Assembly: GCF_014202635.1 (NCBI RefSeq) | Contig: NZ_JACHHD010000001.1 | Location: forward strand, 62,001 to 126,000 | Direction: 5' to 3' | From: Faecalicoccus acidiformans | GTDB taxonomy: Bacteria; Bacillota_I; Bacilli_A; Erysipelotrichales; Erysipelotrichaceae | Length of the DNA: 64,000 nt | Shown: one piece after another, positions 23,121 to 32,617 of the stretch | Layout of the letters: each line of letters opens with the position of its first letter | How positions within the stretch are numbered: position 1 is the stretch's first letter | Notes under the pieces: generated by a model | The model's database searches: none | Told to the model about the DNA's origin: nothing | What the model saw: the letters and a program-made list of their open reading frames with translations, nothing else | Program-made: the position numbers and the translations under genes

Positions 23121-26100
23121 ATGCCTAGAGCTAAATTATCTATGGATGGAAATACGGCAGCCGCTCACGTTGCGTATGCGTATACAGAAGTTGCTGCGAT
23201 TTATCCGATCACTCCATCCAGTCCAATGGCTGATCAAATTGATATCTGGTCTGCCGGGGGACGTAAAAACATTTTTGGAAATCAGGTAGTTGTTAGTGAG
23301 TTGGAATCCGAAGCTGGTGCCGCTGGTGCGGTTCACGGATCTCTGGCAGCCGGTGCCCTGACAAACACATTCACTGCTTCACAGGGTCTGCTTCTGATGA
23401 TTCCAAATATGTATAAGATTGCCGGGGAACAATTGCCTTGCGTATTTGATGTTTCAGCTCGTACTGTTGCATCTCACGCATTGAATATCTTCGGAGATCA
23501 CAGCGACGTCTATGCTTGTCGTCAAACAGGTTTCGCAATGCTTTGTGAAACGAACCCACAGGAAGTTATGGACCTTTCTCCAGTAGCACACTTGTCAGCT
23601 TTGGAAGGAAAAGTTCCATTTATCAACTTCTTTGATGGTTTCCGTACATCTCACGAGATCCAGAAAATCGAGATCTGGGACTATGAAGATCTAAAAGAAC
23701 TTTGTCCAATGGATAAAGTGGAAGAATTCCGTAATCATGCATTGAACCCAGAACATCCAACGATGCGCGGTTCTCACGAAAATGGAGATATTTTCTTCCA
23801 GCATCGTGAAGCATGCAACACTGCTTATGACAATCTGCCGGAAGTTGTTGAAAAATACATGGGCAAGATCAATGAAAAATTAGGAACGAACTATGGATTG
23901 TTCAACTACTATGGTGCAGAGGATGCAGAGCGTGTAATTATTGCGATGGGTTCTGTAAATGATGTTTGCGAAGAAGTTATCGATTACTTGATGGCTAAGG
24001 GCGAAAAAGTCGGTGTTATCAAAGTTCGTTTGTATCGTCCATGGTCAAGCAAGCACCTTCTGAGCGTATTGCCTAAGACTGTGAAGAAAATTGCAGTGTT
24101 AGACCGTACAAAAGAACCAGGTTCTTTAGGTGAACCATTGTATTTGGATGTCGCAACAACATTAAGAGAAGCTGGATTGAACGATATCAAAGTAATCGCC
24201 GGCCGTTATGGTTTGGGATCTAAAGATACTCCGCCTTCAAGCATCTTTGCGGTATATGCCGAATTGTTAAAGGATGAGCCAAAAGATCGTTTCACGATCG
24301 GTATCGTGGATGACGTGACAAACTTGTCTTTACCAGAAGTGAAACCAGCTCCAATCACAAGTGCTCCTGGAACAATCGAATGTAAATTCTGGGGTCTTGG
24401 CGGAGACGGTACAGTTGGTGCCAACAAGAACTCTACAAAGATCATCGGTGACCACACTGATAAATATATCCAGGCTTACTTCCAGTATGACTCTAAAAAA
24501 ACGGGTGGTATCACAATTTCTCACTTGCGTTTTGGGGACAATCCAATCAAGAGTCCATACTACATCAGCCAGGCTGATTTTGTTGCCTGCCACAACCCTT
24601 CTTATGTAGTCAAAGGATATAAGATGGTTCAGGATGTAAAACCTGGCGGTATCTACATGATCAACTGCCAATGGTCAGATGAAGAATTAGACAAACATAT
24701 GCCGGCAGAAGCAAAAAAATACATCGCTGAAAACAACATTCAACTGTATACGATCAATGCGATCGACAAAGCCATCGAAATTGGTATGGGTAAACGTACC
24801 AATACGATCCTGCAGTCAGCATTCTTTAAATTAGCTGATATTATGCCGATTGAAGAAGCTGTGCAGTATATGAAAGAAGCTGCTAAGAAATCTTATTCGA
24901 AGAAGGGCGATGCCGTTGTGGAAATGAACTACAAGGCAATCGATGCCGGTGTCGATGCGGTTCACAAAGTCGATGTGCCTGCTTCTTGGGCAAATCCAGA
25001 ACCAGATGCAGCTCCAAAAGAATTAAACGGTCGTCCTGCTACGGTCAAGATGGTAAAAGATATCATGGAACCGGTAAACTTGATGGATGGAGATGCTCTT
25101 CCAGTATCTGCATTCAATGCTCATGTTGACGGTCAATGGGAAACTGGAGCCAGTGCTTATGAAAAACGTGGAACAGCCGTTATGGTTCCTGAATGGGATG
25201 CGGATAAATGTATCCAGTGTAACCAGTGTGCTTTCGTCTGCTCACATGCTACGATCCGTCCGTTCCTGTTGAGTGAAGAAGAAGTACAGAATGCTCCAGA
25301 AAACATTAAATTAGCAGATACTAAACCAAAAGCCAGCGAATACAAATATACGATGAGCGTTACTCCGCTTGATTGTATGGGATGCGGCGAATGTATTACT
25401 GTATGTCCAACAGGGGCTATTGTGATGAAACCGCAAGAATCTCAATTGGCAGAACAGCCAGTATTCGATTACCTGGTTGCCAATGTATCTAAGAAAGATA
25501 TCGGTTTGAAAGATGAAACTGTCAAAGGTTCTCAGTTCAATCAGCCATTATTGGAATTCTCTGGTTCCTGCGCAGGATGTGCTGAAACATCTTATGCTCG
25601 TTTGGTAACACAGCTGTTTGGTGAACAGATGTATATTTCCAACGCTACAGGATGTTCTTCTATCTGGGGTGGACCAGCTGCTACTTGTCCATATACGGTA
25701 AATAAAGACTCCAACAAAGGACCAGCTTGGGCAAACTCTTTGTTTGAAGACAATGCAGAACACGGATTCGGTATGGCTTTAGGTCATAAGACTCTTCGTG
25801 AACATACGATCTCTAAGGTTGCTGCTATCGTTGAAAACAGCGATAACGCTGCATTGAAAGCGGCTTTTGATCAGTTCATGGAAACAAAAGAAAATACAAA
25901 AGCGAATGTAGAACCAACCAAAGCTTTGATTGCTGCTCTAGAAGAATTAGGTACAGAAGAAGCAAAAGAAGTATTGGCTAACAAACAATACTTAGGCAAG
26001 AAATCTGTTTGGATCTTCGGTGGAGACGGATGGGCTTACGATATTGGATACGGAGGATTAGACCACGTATTAGCTTCTGGTGAAAACGTAAATGTCTTTG

Positions 26101-26657
26101 TATTCGATACTGAAATGTACTCTAATACAGGTGGACAGGCTTCAAAAGCCAGCAACATCGGTGAAGTATGTCAGTTTGCTGCTGCCGGTAAAGAAATCAA
26201 GAAAAAATCTTTGGCAGAAATCGCTATGACATACGGATATGTTTATGTAGCTCAGATTGCTTTAGGTGCCAACCCGGCACAAGCTGTTAAGTGCATTGCA
26301 GAAGCCGAAGCTTATAACGGACCATCTTTGATCATCGGTTATGCACCTTGTGAACTTCATGGTATCGCTAAGGGTGGTATGAACCATTGTCAAGATGAAA
26401 TGAAGAAAGCCGTTCAAGCCGGATACTGGAACTTATTCAGTTTTGATCCAGCTAAGAAGGCAGAAGGTAAGAATCCATTCACATTGACTTCTAAAGAAGG
26501 CGATGGTTCTTATCAGGCATTCTTGAACAACGAGGCACGTTATACGCGTTTGATCAAGCCATTCCCTGAAAGAGCAGAAAAACTGTTCGCTAAATCAGAA
26601 GAAGAAGCGAAAGCACGTTACGAGCACTTGAAAAAACTGGTTGAACTTTACAGCTAG
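23121..26657 (+). CDS. nifJ: Pyruvate:ferredoxin (flavodoxin) oxidoreductase
   Basis: A single-chain PFOR of 1178 residues that converts pyruvate and CoA to acetyl-CoA, CO2 and reduced ferredoxin, the central step of pyruvate fermentation. Domains run in the usual order: the pyruvate-binding transketolase-like part (AYAYTEVAAIYPITPSSPMA near residues 14-33), the gamma part, and a two-4Fe-4S ferredoxin domain (CIQCNQCAFVC near 697 and CMGCGECITVC near 753). The TPP domain follows (SGSCAGCAETSYARL near 815, and GGDGWAYDIGYGGLDH). It needs strict anaerobiosis, which supports an anaerobic host. GGAGG precedes the ATG. No truncation. Confidence 0.97.
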   Translation: MPRAKLSMDGNTAAAHVAYAYTEVAAIYPITPSSPMADQIDIWSAGGRKNIFGNQVVVSELESEAGAAGAVHGSLAAGALTNTFTASQGLLLMIPNMYKIAGEQLPCVFDVSARTVASHALNIFGDHSDVYACRQTGFAMLCETNPQEVMDLSPVAHLSALEGKVPFINFFDGFRTSHEIQKIEIWDYEDLKELCPMDKVEEFRNHALNPEHPTMRGSHENGDIFFQHREACNTAYDNLPEVVEKYMGKINEKLGTNYGLFNYYGAEDAERVIIAMGSVNDVCEEVIDYLMAKGEKVGVIKVRLYRPWSSKHLLSVLPKTVKKIAVLDRTKEPGSLGEPLYLDVATTLREAGLNDIKVIAGRYGLGSKDTPPSSIFAVYAELLKDEPKDRFTIGIVDDVTNLSLPEVKPAPITSAPGTIECKFWGLGGDGTVGANKNSTKIIGDHTDKYIQAYFQYDSKKTGGITISHLRFGDNPIKSPYYISQADFVACHNPSYVVKGYKMVQDVKPGGIYMINCQWSDEELDKHMPAEAKKYIAENNIQLYTINAIDKAIEIGMGKRTNTILQSAFFKLADIMPIEEAVQYMKEAAKKSYSKKGDAVVEMNYKAIDAGVDAVHKVDVPASWANPEPDAAPKELNGRPATVKMVKDIMEPVNLMDGDALPVSAFNAHVDGQWETGASAYEKRGTAVMVPEWDADKCIQCNQCAFVCSHATIRPFLLSEEEVQNAPENIKLADTKPKASEYKYTMSVTPLDCMGCGECITVCPTGAIVMKPQESQLAEQPVFDYLVANVSKKDIGLKDETVKGSQFNQPLLEFSGSCAGCAETSYARLVTQLFGEQMYISNATGCSSIWGGPAATCPYTVNKDSNKGPAWANSLFEDNAEHGFGMALGHKTLREHTISKVAAIVENSDNAALKAAFDQFMETKENTKANVEPTKALIAALEELGTEEAKEVLANKQYLGKKSVWIFGGDGWAYDIGYGGLDHVLASGENVNVFVFDTEMYSNTGGQASKASNIGEVCQFAAAGKEIKKKSLAEIAMTYGYVYVAQIALGANPAQAVKCIAEAEAYNGPSLIIGYAPCELHGIAKGGMNHCQDEMKKAVQAGYWNLFSFDPAKKAEGKNPFTLTSKEGDGSYQAFLNNEARYTRLIKPFPERAEKLFAKSEEEAKARYEHLKKLVELYS

Positions 26658-26661
26658 TCTG

Positions 26662-26692
26662 AAAAGGATCGGATCATCCGATCCTTTTTTTT
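26662..26692 (+). terminator. Terminator after nifJ
   Basis: AGGATCGGAT and ATCCGATCCT pair, followed by eight T. Confidence 0.85.
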
Positions 26693-26762
26693 GAATCTTC
26701 TATTTTCAACATGAAGAAAATCGAATATTATAAATGAGAGAGATAGATATAGGAGAGAGAAC

Positions 26763-27578
26763 ATGCATACAGTTACATTAGTCGCTACCGATCTGGATGG
26801 AACTTTTTTAAACAGTCAAAAACAAGTTTCCGATTTAAACCGTGAAGCCATTTCTGCCTTAAAACATAAGGGAATCCTTTTTGGAATTGCTTCTGGAAGA
26901 CCGGTCGAAACCGTTCATGCGATGCTCAACCAATGGGGAATTCAAGACAGTGTCAGCTTTATTATGGGAATGAACGGGGGTGTGATCTATGACATACGTC
27001 GTCGTACGAAAGAAGAGTATCATCTGTTAGACGGAAAAGTTGTATTGGATATCATTCATTTTTACCAGGATATGGATGTGATCTTCCATGTATTGGTAGG
27101 CGACATCCGCTATACAAGCAAATCAACACCAGAGACGCGGGCACATGCGAAATTGTTCGGAGAAACTGAGATAGAAATTGATCTGGAGTCCTTTTTACAA
27201 GATCGTGCGGTCAACAAATTGATCATCTATAGTGATCCGGCTTACCAACCCAAAGTGATTGAACGGTCTAAATCTTTCCGTCGTTATGATTGCATCGGAT
27301 TCAGTACCGCAAATAATCTGTTTGAATATTGCGATCCCGTTATTAATAAAGGGTATGGGATTGAAAAACTGTGTAAACATTTTGGCGTCAATTTAGAAAA
27401 CTGTGTCGCCTTTGGTGATGAGGCAAATGATATCCAGATGTTAGAAAAGGTCGGTATGGGTGTCTGTATGAAAAATGGCTGTGATGCAGCCAAAGCAGTG
27501 GCCAATGTTGTCAGTGAATACACCAATGACGAAAGTGCATTAGGTCATTTCTTAAAAGAGCATGTATTGAATGATTAA
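26763..27578 (+). CDS. Cof-type HAD-IIB phosphatase
   Basis: A 271-residue sugar-phosphate or FMN phosphatase of the Cof family. Motif I is DLDGTFLNSQ (nucleophile aspartate about residue 10). Motif II lies in FGIASGRP, the C2-type cap occupies about residues 85-185, and motif IV is AFGDEANDIQML. All catalytic residues are present. The substrate is not determinable from sequence; the family includes promiscuous hexose-phosphate phosphatases. The stop codon overlaps the left arm of a terminator. Confidence 0.9.
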   Translation: MHTVTLVATDLDGTFLNSQKQVSDLNREAISALKHKGILFGIASGRPVETVHAMLNQWGIQDSVSFIMGMNGGVIYDIRRRTKEEYHLLDGKVVLDIIHFYQDMDVIFHVLVGDIRYTSKSTPETRAHAKLFGETEIEIDLESFLQDRAVNKLIIYSDPAYQPKVIERSKSFRRYDCIGFSTANNLFEYCDPVINKGYGIEKLCKHFGVNLENCVAFGDEANDIQMLEKVGMGVCMKNGCDAAKAVANVVSEYTNDESALGHFLKEHVLND

Positions 27579-27598
27579 GAGACTTCGGTCTCTTTTTT
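27577..27598 (+). terminator. Terminator overlapping the Cof-phosphatase stop
   Basis: AAGAGAC and GTCTCTT pair around TTCG, followed by T run. Confidence 0.85.
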
Positions 27599-27701
27599 AC
27601 TATAAAAATGTAAAACGATTAAAAGAGTATGATAAAATGAAAATCAAGATTGCAGCGTTGATCTTCTATAAACTGTGTTTTGCGAAATGGTGAGGATTGA
27701 A

Positions 27702-28397
27702 ATGAAGTTTTTGTTTGATTGCGATGATACGTTATATGATTTGGAAAGACCCTTTTATCAGGCGGTACAAGATTTGGATCTGCCTTTACACCAGGAGCAG
27801 ATTCCTTCTTTTTATACATTGTATCGAAAACATGGAGATGCGATCTTCGATCAAGTGCAGTCCAAAAAAATGAGTGTGGATGAATCAGGAATCTATCGGA
27901 TTTTGAATGCTTGTCAAGATTTTCGGATTCCTCTTGAAAGATGCGAGGCTCTTCGTTTTCAAGAACGTTATCGCTTTTATCAGAATCATATTTCCTTATC
28001 CAAGCCTTTACAGGAATGGTTTGCTTCTTCCCGCAGTGAAAAGGCTATTTTGACCAACGGTGAGAAAAATCATCAAATGGAGAAATTACAAGCCTTGAAG
28101 ATCCCTTCTTATATACCGGATGATCATATTTTTATCAGCGGTGTGATCGGATATCGAAAACCAGATCCCAGAGCTTTTGATGCCGTGCTAGTAAAATGTG
28201 GAGGCCCAAGTCTGGATTGGGTCTATATTGGGGATCGATATGATCATGATATCGTTCCGGCTAAACAAAAAGGAATGCGTACGATTCATTTTAATCGTCA
28301 TCATCGTTTGGAAGGCCCTTTGGCAGATCATATTGTATACCAGGACGAAGAATTGGTTGCGCTGTTATTAAAAATGGAAAGAGGAGAGAGTGTATGA
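27702..28397 (+). CDS. HAD-IA hydrolase (pyrimidine 5'-nucleotidase-like)
   Basis: A 231-residue HAD phosphatase. Motif I is FDCDDTLYDLERPF, the pattern typical of SDT1/PynA-like nucleotidases (DxDxTLYD). The threonine motif is in AILTNGEKNHQ, the lysine is in GYRKPDPRAFD and motif IV is in YIGDRYDHDI. ATG 27702 has GAGGA upstream and begins MKFLFDCDD; the frame extends upstream without a ribosome site. The stop overlaps the proB start as ATGA, so it is cotranslated with the proline genes, although its activity has no obvious place there. Confidence 0.85.
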   Translation: MKFLFDCDDTLYDLERPFYQAVQDLDLPLHQEQIPSFYTLYRKHGDAIFDQVQSKKMSVDESGIYRILNACQDFRIPLERCEALRFQERYRFYQNHISLSKPLQEWFASSRSEKAILTNGEKNHQMEKLQALKIPSYIPDDHIFISGVIGYRKPDPRAFDAVLVKCGGPSLDWVYIGDRYDHDIVPAKQKGMRTIHFNRHHRLEGPLADHIVYQDEELVALLLKMERGESV

Positions 28398-29224
28398 ATC
28401 GAGACCCATTAAAGGACAAAAAACGAATCGTTATCAAAGTTGGTTCGAGCAGTATTACACATCCCAGCGGGGATCTTTATCTTTCTAAGATCGAGAAATT
28501 GGTTCGGATTCTTTGTGATCTCAAAGCGAAAAATAAAGATGTCGTCCTAGTGTCATCCGGAGCGATCGCTGTGGGAAGACGTGCCTTGCATATCGGCAGA
28601 AGGCCAGAATCGATTGCGGAAAAACAAGCTTTTGCCGCTGTCGGACAAGCACGCTTAATGATGGTCTATCAAAGATTGTTCAGCGAGTATAACTTTGTTG
28701 CTTCTCAGGTGTTGCTGACAAAGAATATCATGACAGAAAAACGATCTCGAGAAAATGCCCGGAATACGTTTGAAGAACTTTTTGCCTTAGAAAGTATTCC
28801 TGTCGTCAATGAAAATGATACGATCTCGACTCAAGAATTGGAACAAGTGGAAAGTTTTGGCGATAATGATCAGCTGGCGGCTACGGTAGGAGCTTTGATC
28901 CATGCAGATTTGGTGATCTTGTTAAGTGATATTGAAGGACTTTACACAGATGATCCGAAGATCGACCCGAAGGCAAAACTGATCGATCATGTCGATCGAA
29001 TCGACGAATCACTGCTATCCATGGGAAAAAACAAACCAGGTTCCAATGTCGGAACAGGCGGGATGCAGGCGAAACTGATGGCGGCTCAAATTGCAATGGA
29101 TGCAGGCTGCGATCTGGTCATTGCGAAATTTGAGGATGCTTCCATCATCGCCAGGATCTTAAAGGGAGAGAACGTCGGAACTTATTTTCAGAGTCAAAAT
29201 AGGAGGAGTCACCATGAATCTTGA
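28394..29224 (+). CDS. proB: Glutamate 5-kinase
   Basis: Phosphorylates glutamate as the first step of proline synthesis. The 276-residue protein contains the amino-acid kinase domain: RIVIKVGSSSIT at the start, VLVSSGAIAVGRR, then PVVNENDTIS and FGDNDQLAATV. It lacks the C-terminal PUA domain of the longer E. coli-type enzymes, as many Bacillota forms do. It overlaps the upstream HAD gene by four bases and proA by 11 bases, forming a compact operon. Confidence 0.95.
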   Translation: MNRDPLKDKKRIVIKVGSSSITHPSGDLYLSKIEKLVRILCDLKAKNKDVVLVSSGAIAVGRRALHIGRRPESIAEKQAFAAVGQARLMMVYQRLFSEYNFVASQVLLTKNIMTEKRSRENARNTFEELFALESIPVVNENDTISTQELEQVESFGDNDQLAATVGALIHADLVILLSDIEGLYTDDPKIDPKAKLIDHVDRIDESLLSMGKNKPGSNVGTGGMQAKLMAAQIAMDAGCDLVIAKFEDASIIARILKGENVGTYFQSQNRRSHHES

Positions 29225-30467
29225 AACTATCGGTCAACAGGCAAGGCAGGCATCGTATGCTCTTGCATCCCTTTCCTCACAAAAGAAAAATGATATTTTG
29301 AAAACGGTTGCGCAAAGTTTGAGGGAAAATCAAGATCAAATCTTGAGAGCGAATGATCAGGATATGATAAAAGGCAAACAGAAAGGTCTTAACGAGGGCT
29401 TGCTGGATCGTTTGAAATTAGATGGCGATCGTTTGGAAGCCATGGCCGATTCGGTATTGGAAATCGTAGAGTTAGAAGATCCTGTCGGCGAGATCATGGA
29501 AGAAAGAATCTTAGCCAACGGTCTAACCATTCAGAAAAAAAGAGTGCCGATCGGGGTGATTGGCATCATCTATGAAGCCCGTCCCAATGTAACGTTAGAT
29601 GCTTTTTCGATTTGTTTTAAGAGCGGAAATGCCGTGGTCTTAAAAGGCGGCAGCGATGCGCTTTTATCAAATATGGCGATCACAGAATGTATCCAGAAAA
29701 GTCTTGAACAATGTGGTATCGATCCTTTTGCGATCCAGCTGATCAAATCAACATCACACGAAGATACGCAGCGGTTTATGAGTATGACAAAATGGATCGA
29801 TGTGATCATTCCTCGGGGATCTGCGCGCTTGATCCAGTCCGTCATGAACAATGCGAAGGTTCCAGTGATTGAAACTGGAGCAGGGAATTGTCATATCTAT
29901 ATCGATCAGTATGCTGATCTTCGTAAAGCTGTCGAGATTGTCTACAATGCTAAGACACAAAGAATCGGCGTCTGCAATGCAGCTGAATCTTTACTGGTAC
30001 AACGAGATATCGCACCTCAGATACTGCCGCGGATTCAAAAACGTCTAAATGAAAAAAATGTTTGTCTTCGATTAGATGAAGAAGCGTATGCGATCTTAAA
30101 AGATGGTCAAGGAAGAATCGAACATGCGAGTGATCAAGATTGGGGCATGGAGTACCTGGATTATATTTTATCGGTAAAGATCGTATCCGATGTACAAGAA
30201 GCCATTGACCATATTAACCGGTATTCAACGCATCATAGCGAGTGTATTGTAACCGAAGACTCTCAAGCTGCGCAGCAGTTCTTGAATCAAATCGATTCTG
30301 CTTGTGTTTACTGGAATGCATCCACACGGTTTACGGATGGTGGAGTTTTCGGCCTGGGGGCAGAAATTGGAATCTCGACTGGAAAAATACACGCTCGTGG
30401 ACCAATGGGATTAAAAGAGATGACGACCTATAAGTATACGATTTACGGAAACGGACAGGTACGTTAG
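29214..30467 (+). CDS. proA: Gamma-glutamyl phosphate reductase
   Basis: Reduces glutamyl 5-phosphate to the semialdehyde with NADPH, second step of proline synthesis. The 417-residue protein has the family pattern PIGVIGIIYEARPNVTLDA, then SGNAVVLKGG, then VPVIETGAGNCHIY. The catalytic cysteine is in KTQRIGVCNAAESLL. The end RGPMGLKEMTTYKY is complete. The final enzyme, proC, is not in this window. Confidence 0.96.
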   Translation: MNLETIGQQARQASYALASLSSQKKNDILKTVAQSLRENQDQILRANDQDMIKGKQKGLNEGLLDRLKLDGDRLEAMADSVLEIVELEDPVGEIMEERILANGLTIQKKRVPIGVIGIIYEARPNVTLDAFSICFKSGNAVVLKGGSDALLSNMAITECIQKSLEQCGIDPFAIQLIKSTSHEDTQRFMSMTKWIDVIIPRGSARLIQSVMNNAKVPVIETGAGNCHIYIDQYADLRKAVEIVYNAKTQRIGVCNAAESLLVQRDIAPQILPRIQKRLNEKNVCLRLDEEAYAILKDGQGRIEHASDQDWGMEYLDYILSVKIVSDVQEAIDHINRYSTHHSECIVTEDSQAAQQFLNQIDSACVYWNASTRFTDGGVFGLGAEIGISTGKIHARGPMGLKEMTTYKYTIYGNGQVR

Positions 30468-30493
30468 GCTTTTCGCTAGAAAAGCCTTTTTTT
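30466..30493 (+). terminator. Terminator after proA
   Basis: AGGCTTTTC and GAAAAGCC pair around GCTA, followed by seven T. Confidence 0.85.
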
Positions 30494-30529
30494 GTGGTAC
30501 ACTATAGCTGTTGACTAAAAGGAGATGCC

Positions 30530-31372
30530 ATGATACTGAGTACGATACATGAAATCAAAAATATTCCCAGACTTAAAGAAGCAGGGGCAGATGCACTGAT
30601 TTTCGGTTTAGATGAGTTATCGATTCGGGCATGTCGAACTTTTTTGTGGGAGCAGCTTCCGGAAATCAAAGCTTGTTGTGAGCGTTATCAAGTGAAACTC
30701 TATATCAATGCCTTGCGTTTTTTTATGGAAGATGAAATGGATCTGGTTCGCCGCTTTTTAAAGCTGGCTAAAGAACTTTCCGTTGATGGGATCTATTATG
30801 GGGATGAAGGCTTCTATCAGGAAGCAAAAGCCATTGGATTTGAAGATCGTTTGGTGTATCAGCCCGAAACTCTGATTACTAACTCGTCTGATATCGATTT
30901 CTACTTAGGTTTAGGAATCCAATCGGTTTCGTTAGCGCATGAATGCACATTGGAAGAAATAGCAGCGATGACTCGAAATCAGAAAAATGTTGAAGTTTTG
31001 ATTTCCGGATATTTTTCGATCCTTTATTCTCGACGTCCCTTATTGACCAACTATAAAAATCAGATTCATTCTAACCAGATCCAAACGGACAGAATGTATA
31101 CTTTGATTGAATCGACAAGAACGGCTCGAATGCCGATTTTGGAAGATCGTTTTGGGACGACTATCTATAGTGAAGCGCCTATACAAAGCTTTAAGGAACT
31201 GCCGATCCTGAAAGAACATGGATTATCGAGATTTCGTATCGATTCTTTGTTCTTTGATGATGAATGGACGATCCAAGTGCTTCAAGCTTACAAGACAAAA
31301 GGCGATCTTCCTGGATCGAATCGCTGGTATTATCAAAAAACGATGACGAAAAAGGAGGATGGCGATGTCTAA
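30530..31372 (+). CDS. U32-family protein, TrhP1-like (tRNA 5-hydroxyuridine formation)
   Basis: The smaller of two adjacent U32 proteins (280 residues). In Bacillus subtilis a short and a long U32 protein (YrrN/YrrO, TrhP1/TrhP2) act in prephenate-dependent 5-hydroxylation of wobble uridine in tRNA. This one has a TIM-barrel-like pattern (RLKEAGADALIFGLDELSIR, then VDGIYYGDEGFYQEA). It lacks the cysteine-rich cluster motif present in its neighbour, as expected for the short partner. It overlaps the next gene by eight bases. Older annotation would call it a U32 peptidase; no protease evidence is seen. Confidence 0.75.
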   Translation: MILSTIHEIKNIPRLKEAGADALIFGLDELSIRACRTFLWEQLPEIKACCERYQVKLYINALRFFMEDEMDLVRRFLKLAKELSVDGIYYGDEGFYQEAKAIGFEDRLVYQPETLITNSSDIDFYLGLGIQSVSLAHECTLEEIAAMTRNQKNVEVLISGYFSILYSRRPLLTNYKNQIHSNQIQTDRMYTLIESTRTARMPILEDRFGTTIYSEAPIQSFKELPILKEHGLSRFRIDSLFFDDEWTIQVLQAYKTKGDLPGSNRWYYQKTMTKKEDGDV

Positions 31373-32573
31373 GATTGAATTGTTAGCGCCGGCCGGCAAT
31401 CTGGAAAAAGCAAAAATCGCGATCCTCTACGGGGCGGATGCCGTCTATATCGGAGGAAAGCAGTTCTCTTTGCGTTCTCGCGCCAGCAACTTTTCTTTGA
31501 AAGAGATCAAAGAACTTGTTGATTTTGCCAATGAACATCGAGCTCATGTCCATGTAACAGTGAATATGCTTCCGCATGAGGATGATCTGGCCGGACTCAA
31601 AGAATATCTTTTGGCTTTAGATGCTGCCGGAGTTCATGCGATCATCGTATGCAGTCCTGCCATTATGAAAATGGCTAAAGCATGTGGCTGTCATTATGAA
31701 GTTCATGTTTCAACACAACACTCATCGACCAATTCGAGCAGCCTGGCATTTTGGAAAGAACAAGGAATGGATCGCGTTGTTTTGGCTAGAGAATGCCAGA
31801 TGGATGAGATCCGTTCGATTTGTAAAAAACAGATATTGCCGGTTGAGGTATTTATCCACGGCGGCATGTGTATCTCTTTCAGCGGCCGTTGTGTCTTAAG
31901 CAATCATTTGACATACCGGGATGCCAATCGCGGAGGATGTGCTCAAAGTTGCCGATGGAAATATCATTTGATGGATCAGGATCAAGAACTGAGTGATCCG
32001 AATTCTTTATTTTCTATGTCCAGTAAAGATTTGCAGGCCGTTGATCAAATAGAATCTTTTATCAAGATGGGTGTCGCTTCTTTAAAGATTGAAGGCCGCA
32101 TGAAAAGCGCATACTATCTGGCAACAGTTGTCAGCAGTTATCGTCGCTTGATCGATCAAATCTATGAACAAGGTCATGTCTCTAGCGAAATGCTCAATGC
32201 GATCAAAAAAGAGATTGCCAAAGCAGAGAATCGTCCAACCGGGCCAGGGTTTTATCGGGGGATTCCCAATCAGGATGTACAGCTTTATGCGGATCGGGAT
32301 GAAATTGTAACCCAGGAATATGTGGCGTTTGTATTGGATTATGATGCGGATACGCATGAAGCCACTTTGCAGGTTAAGAATCATTTTAGTCCCCATCAGA
32401 ATCTGGAGATCTTTGGGCCCCATATCGATCCGACTAGTGTCTATGTCGGCAGCATTTATGATGAAAACGGCTTGGAACTTTCTGTTTGTAAGACACCTAT
32501 GCAGATCGTAAGAACGCATTGGGATGGACCGATCGAAAAAAATGCGATGATCCGAAAGATTCGAGTTGTTTAA
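31365..32573 (+). CDS. U32-family protein, TrhP2-like (tRNA hydroxylation)
   Basis: The longer partner, 402 residues, with U32 motifs: KIELLAPAGNLEKAKIAILY and GADAVYIGGKQFSLR. Next is HGGMCISFSGRCVLSNHLT followed by RGGCAQSCRW, whose cysteines form the signature cluster of U32 RNA-modification proteins. KIEGRMKSAYYLATVVSSYR is also typical. A C-terminal barrel domain follows from about residue 320. ATG 31365 was chosen because AAGGAGG lies seven bases upstream; ATG 31359 abuts that site. Paired with TrhP1-like, and followed by proS. Prephenate synthesis genes are not in this window. Confidence 0.85.
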   Translation: MSKIELLAPAGNLEKAKIAILYGADAVYIGGKQFSLRSRASNFSLKEIKELVDFANEHRAHVHVTVNMLPHEDDLAGLKEYLLALDAAGVHAIIVCSPAIMKMAKACGCHYEVHVSTQHSSTNSSSLAFWKEQGMDRVVLARECQMDEIRSICKKQILPVEVFIHGGMCISFSGRCVLSNHLTYRDANRGGCAQSCRWKYHLMDQDQELSDPNSLFSMSSKDLQAVDQIESFIKMGVASLKIEGRMKSAYYLATVVSSYRRLIDQIYEQGHVSSEMLNAIKKEIAKAENRPTGPGFYRGIPNQDVQLYADRDEIVTQEYVAFVLDYDADTHEATLQVKNHFSPHQNLEIFGPHIDPTSVYVGSIYDENGLELSVCKTPMQIVRTHWDGPIEKNAMIRKIRVV

Positions 32574-32617
32574 AGAATCCAAGTACGCTAAAATTAAACA
32601 CTGAAAAGAGGTTTATC

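Noticed and set aside
30530-32573. U32 genes as collagenase-type proteases
   Set aside because: The pair layout and cysteine cluster fit tRNA/rRNA hydroxylation proteins of this family; no protease motif is visible.
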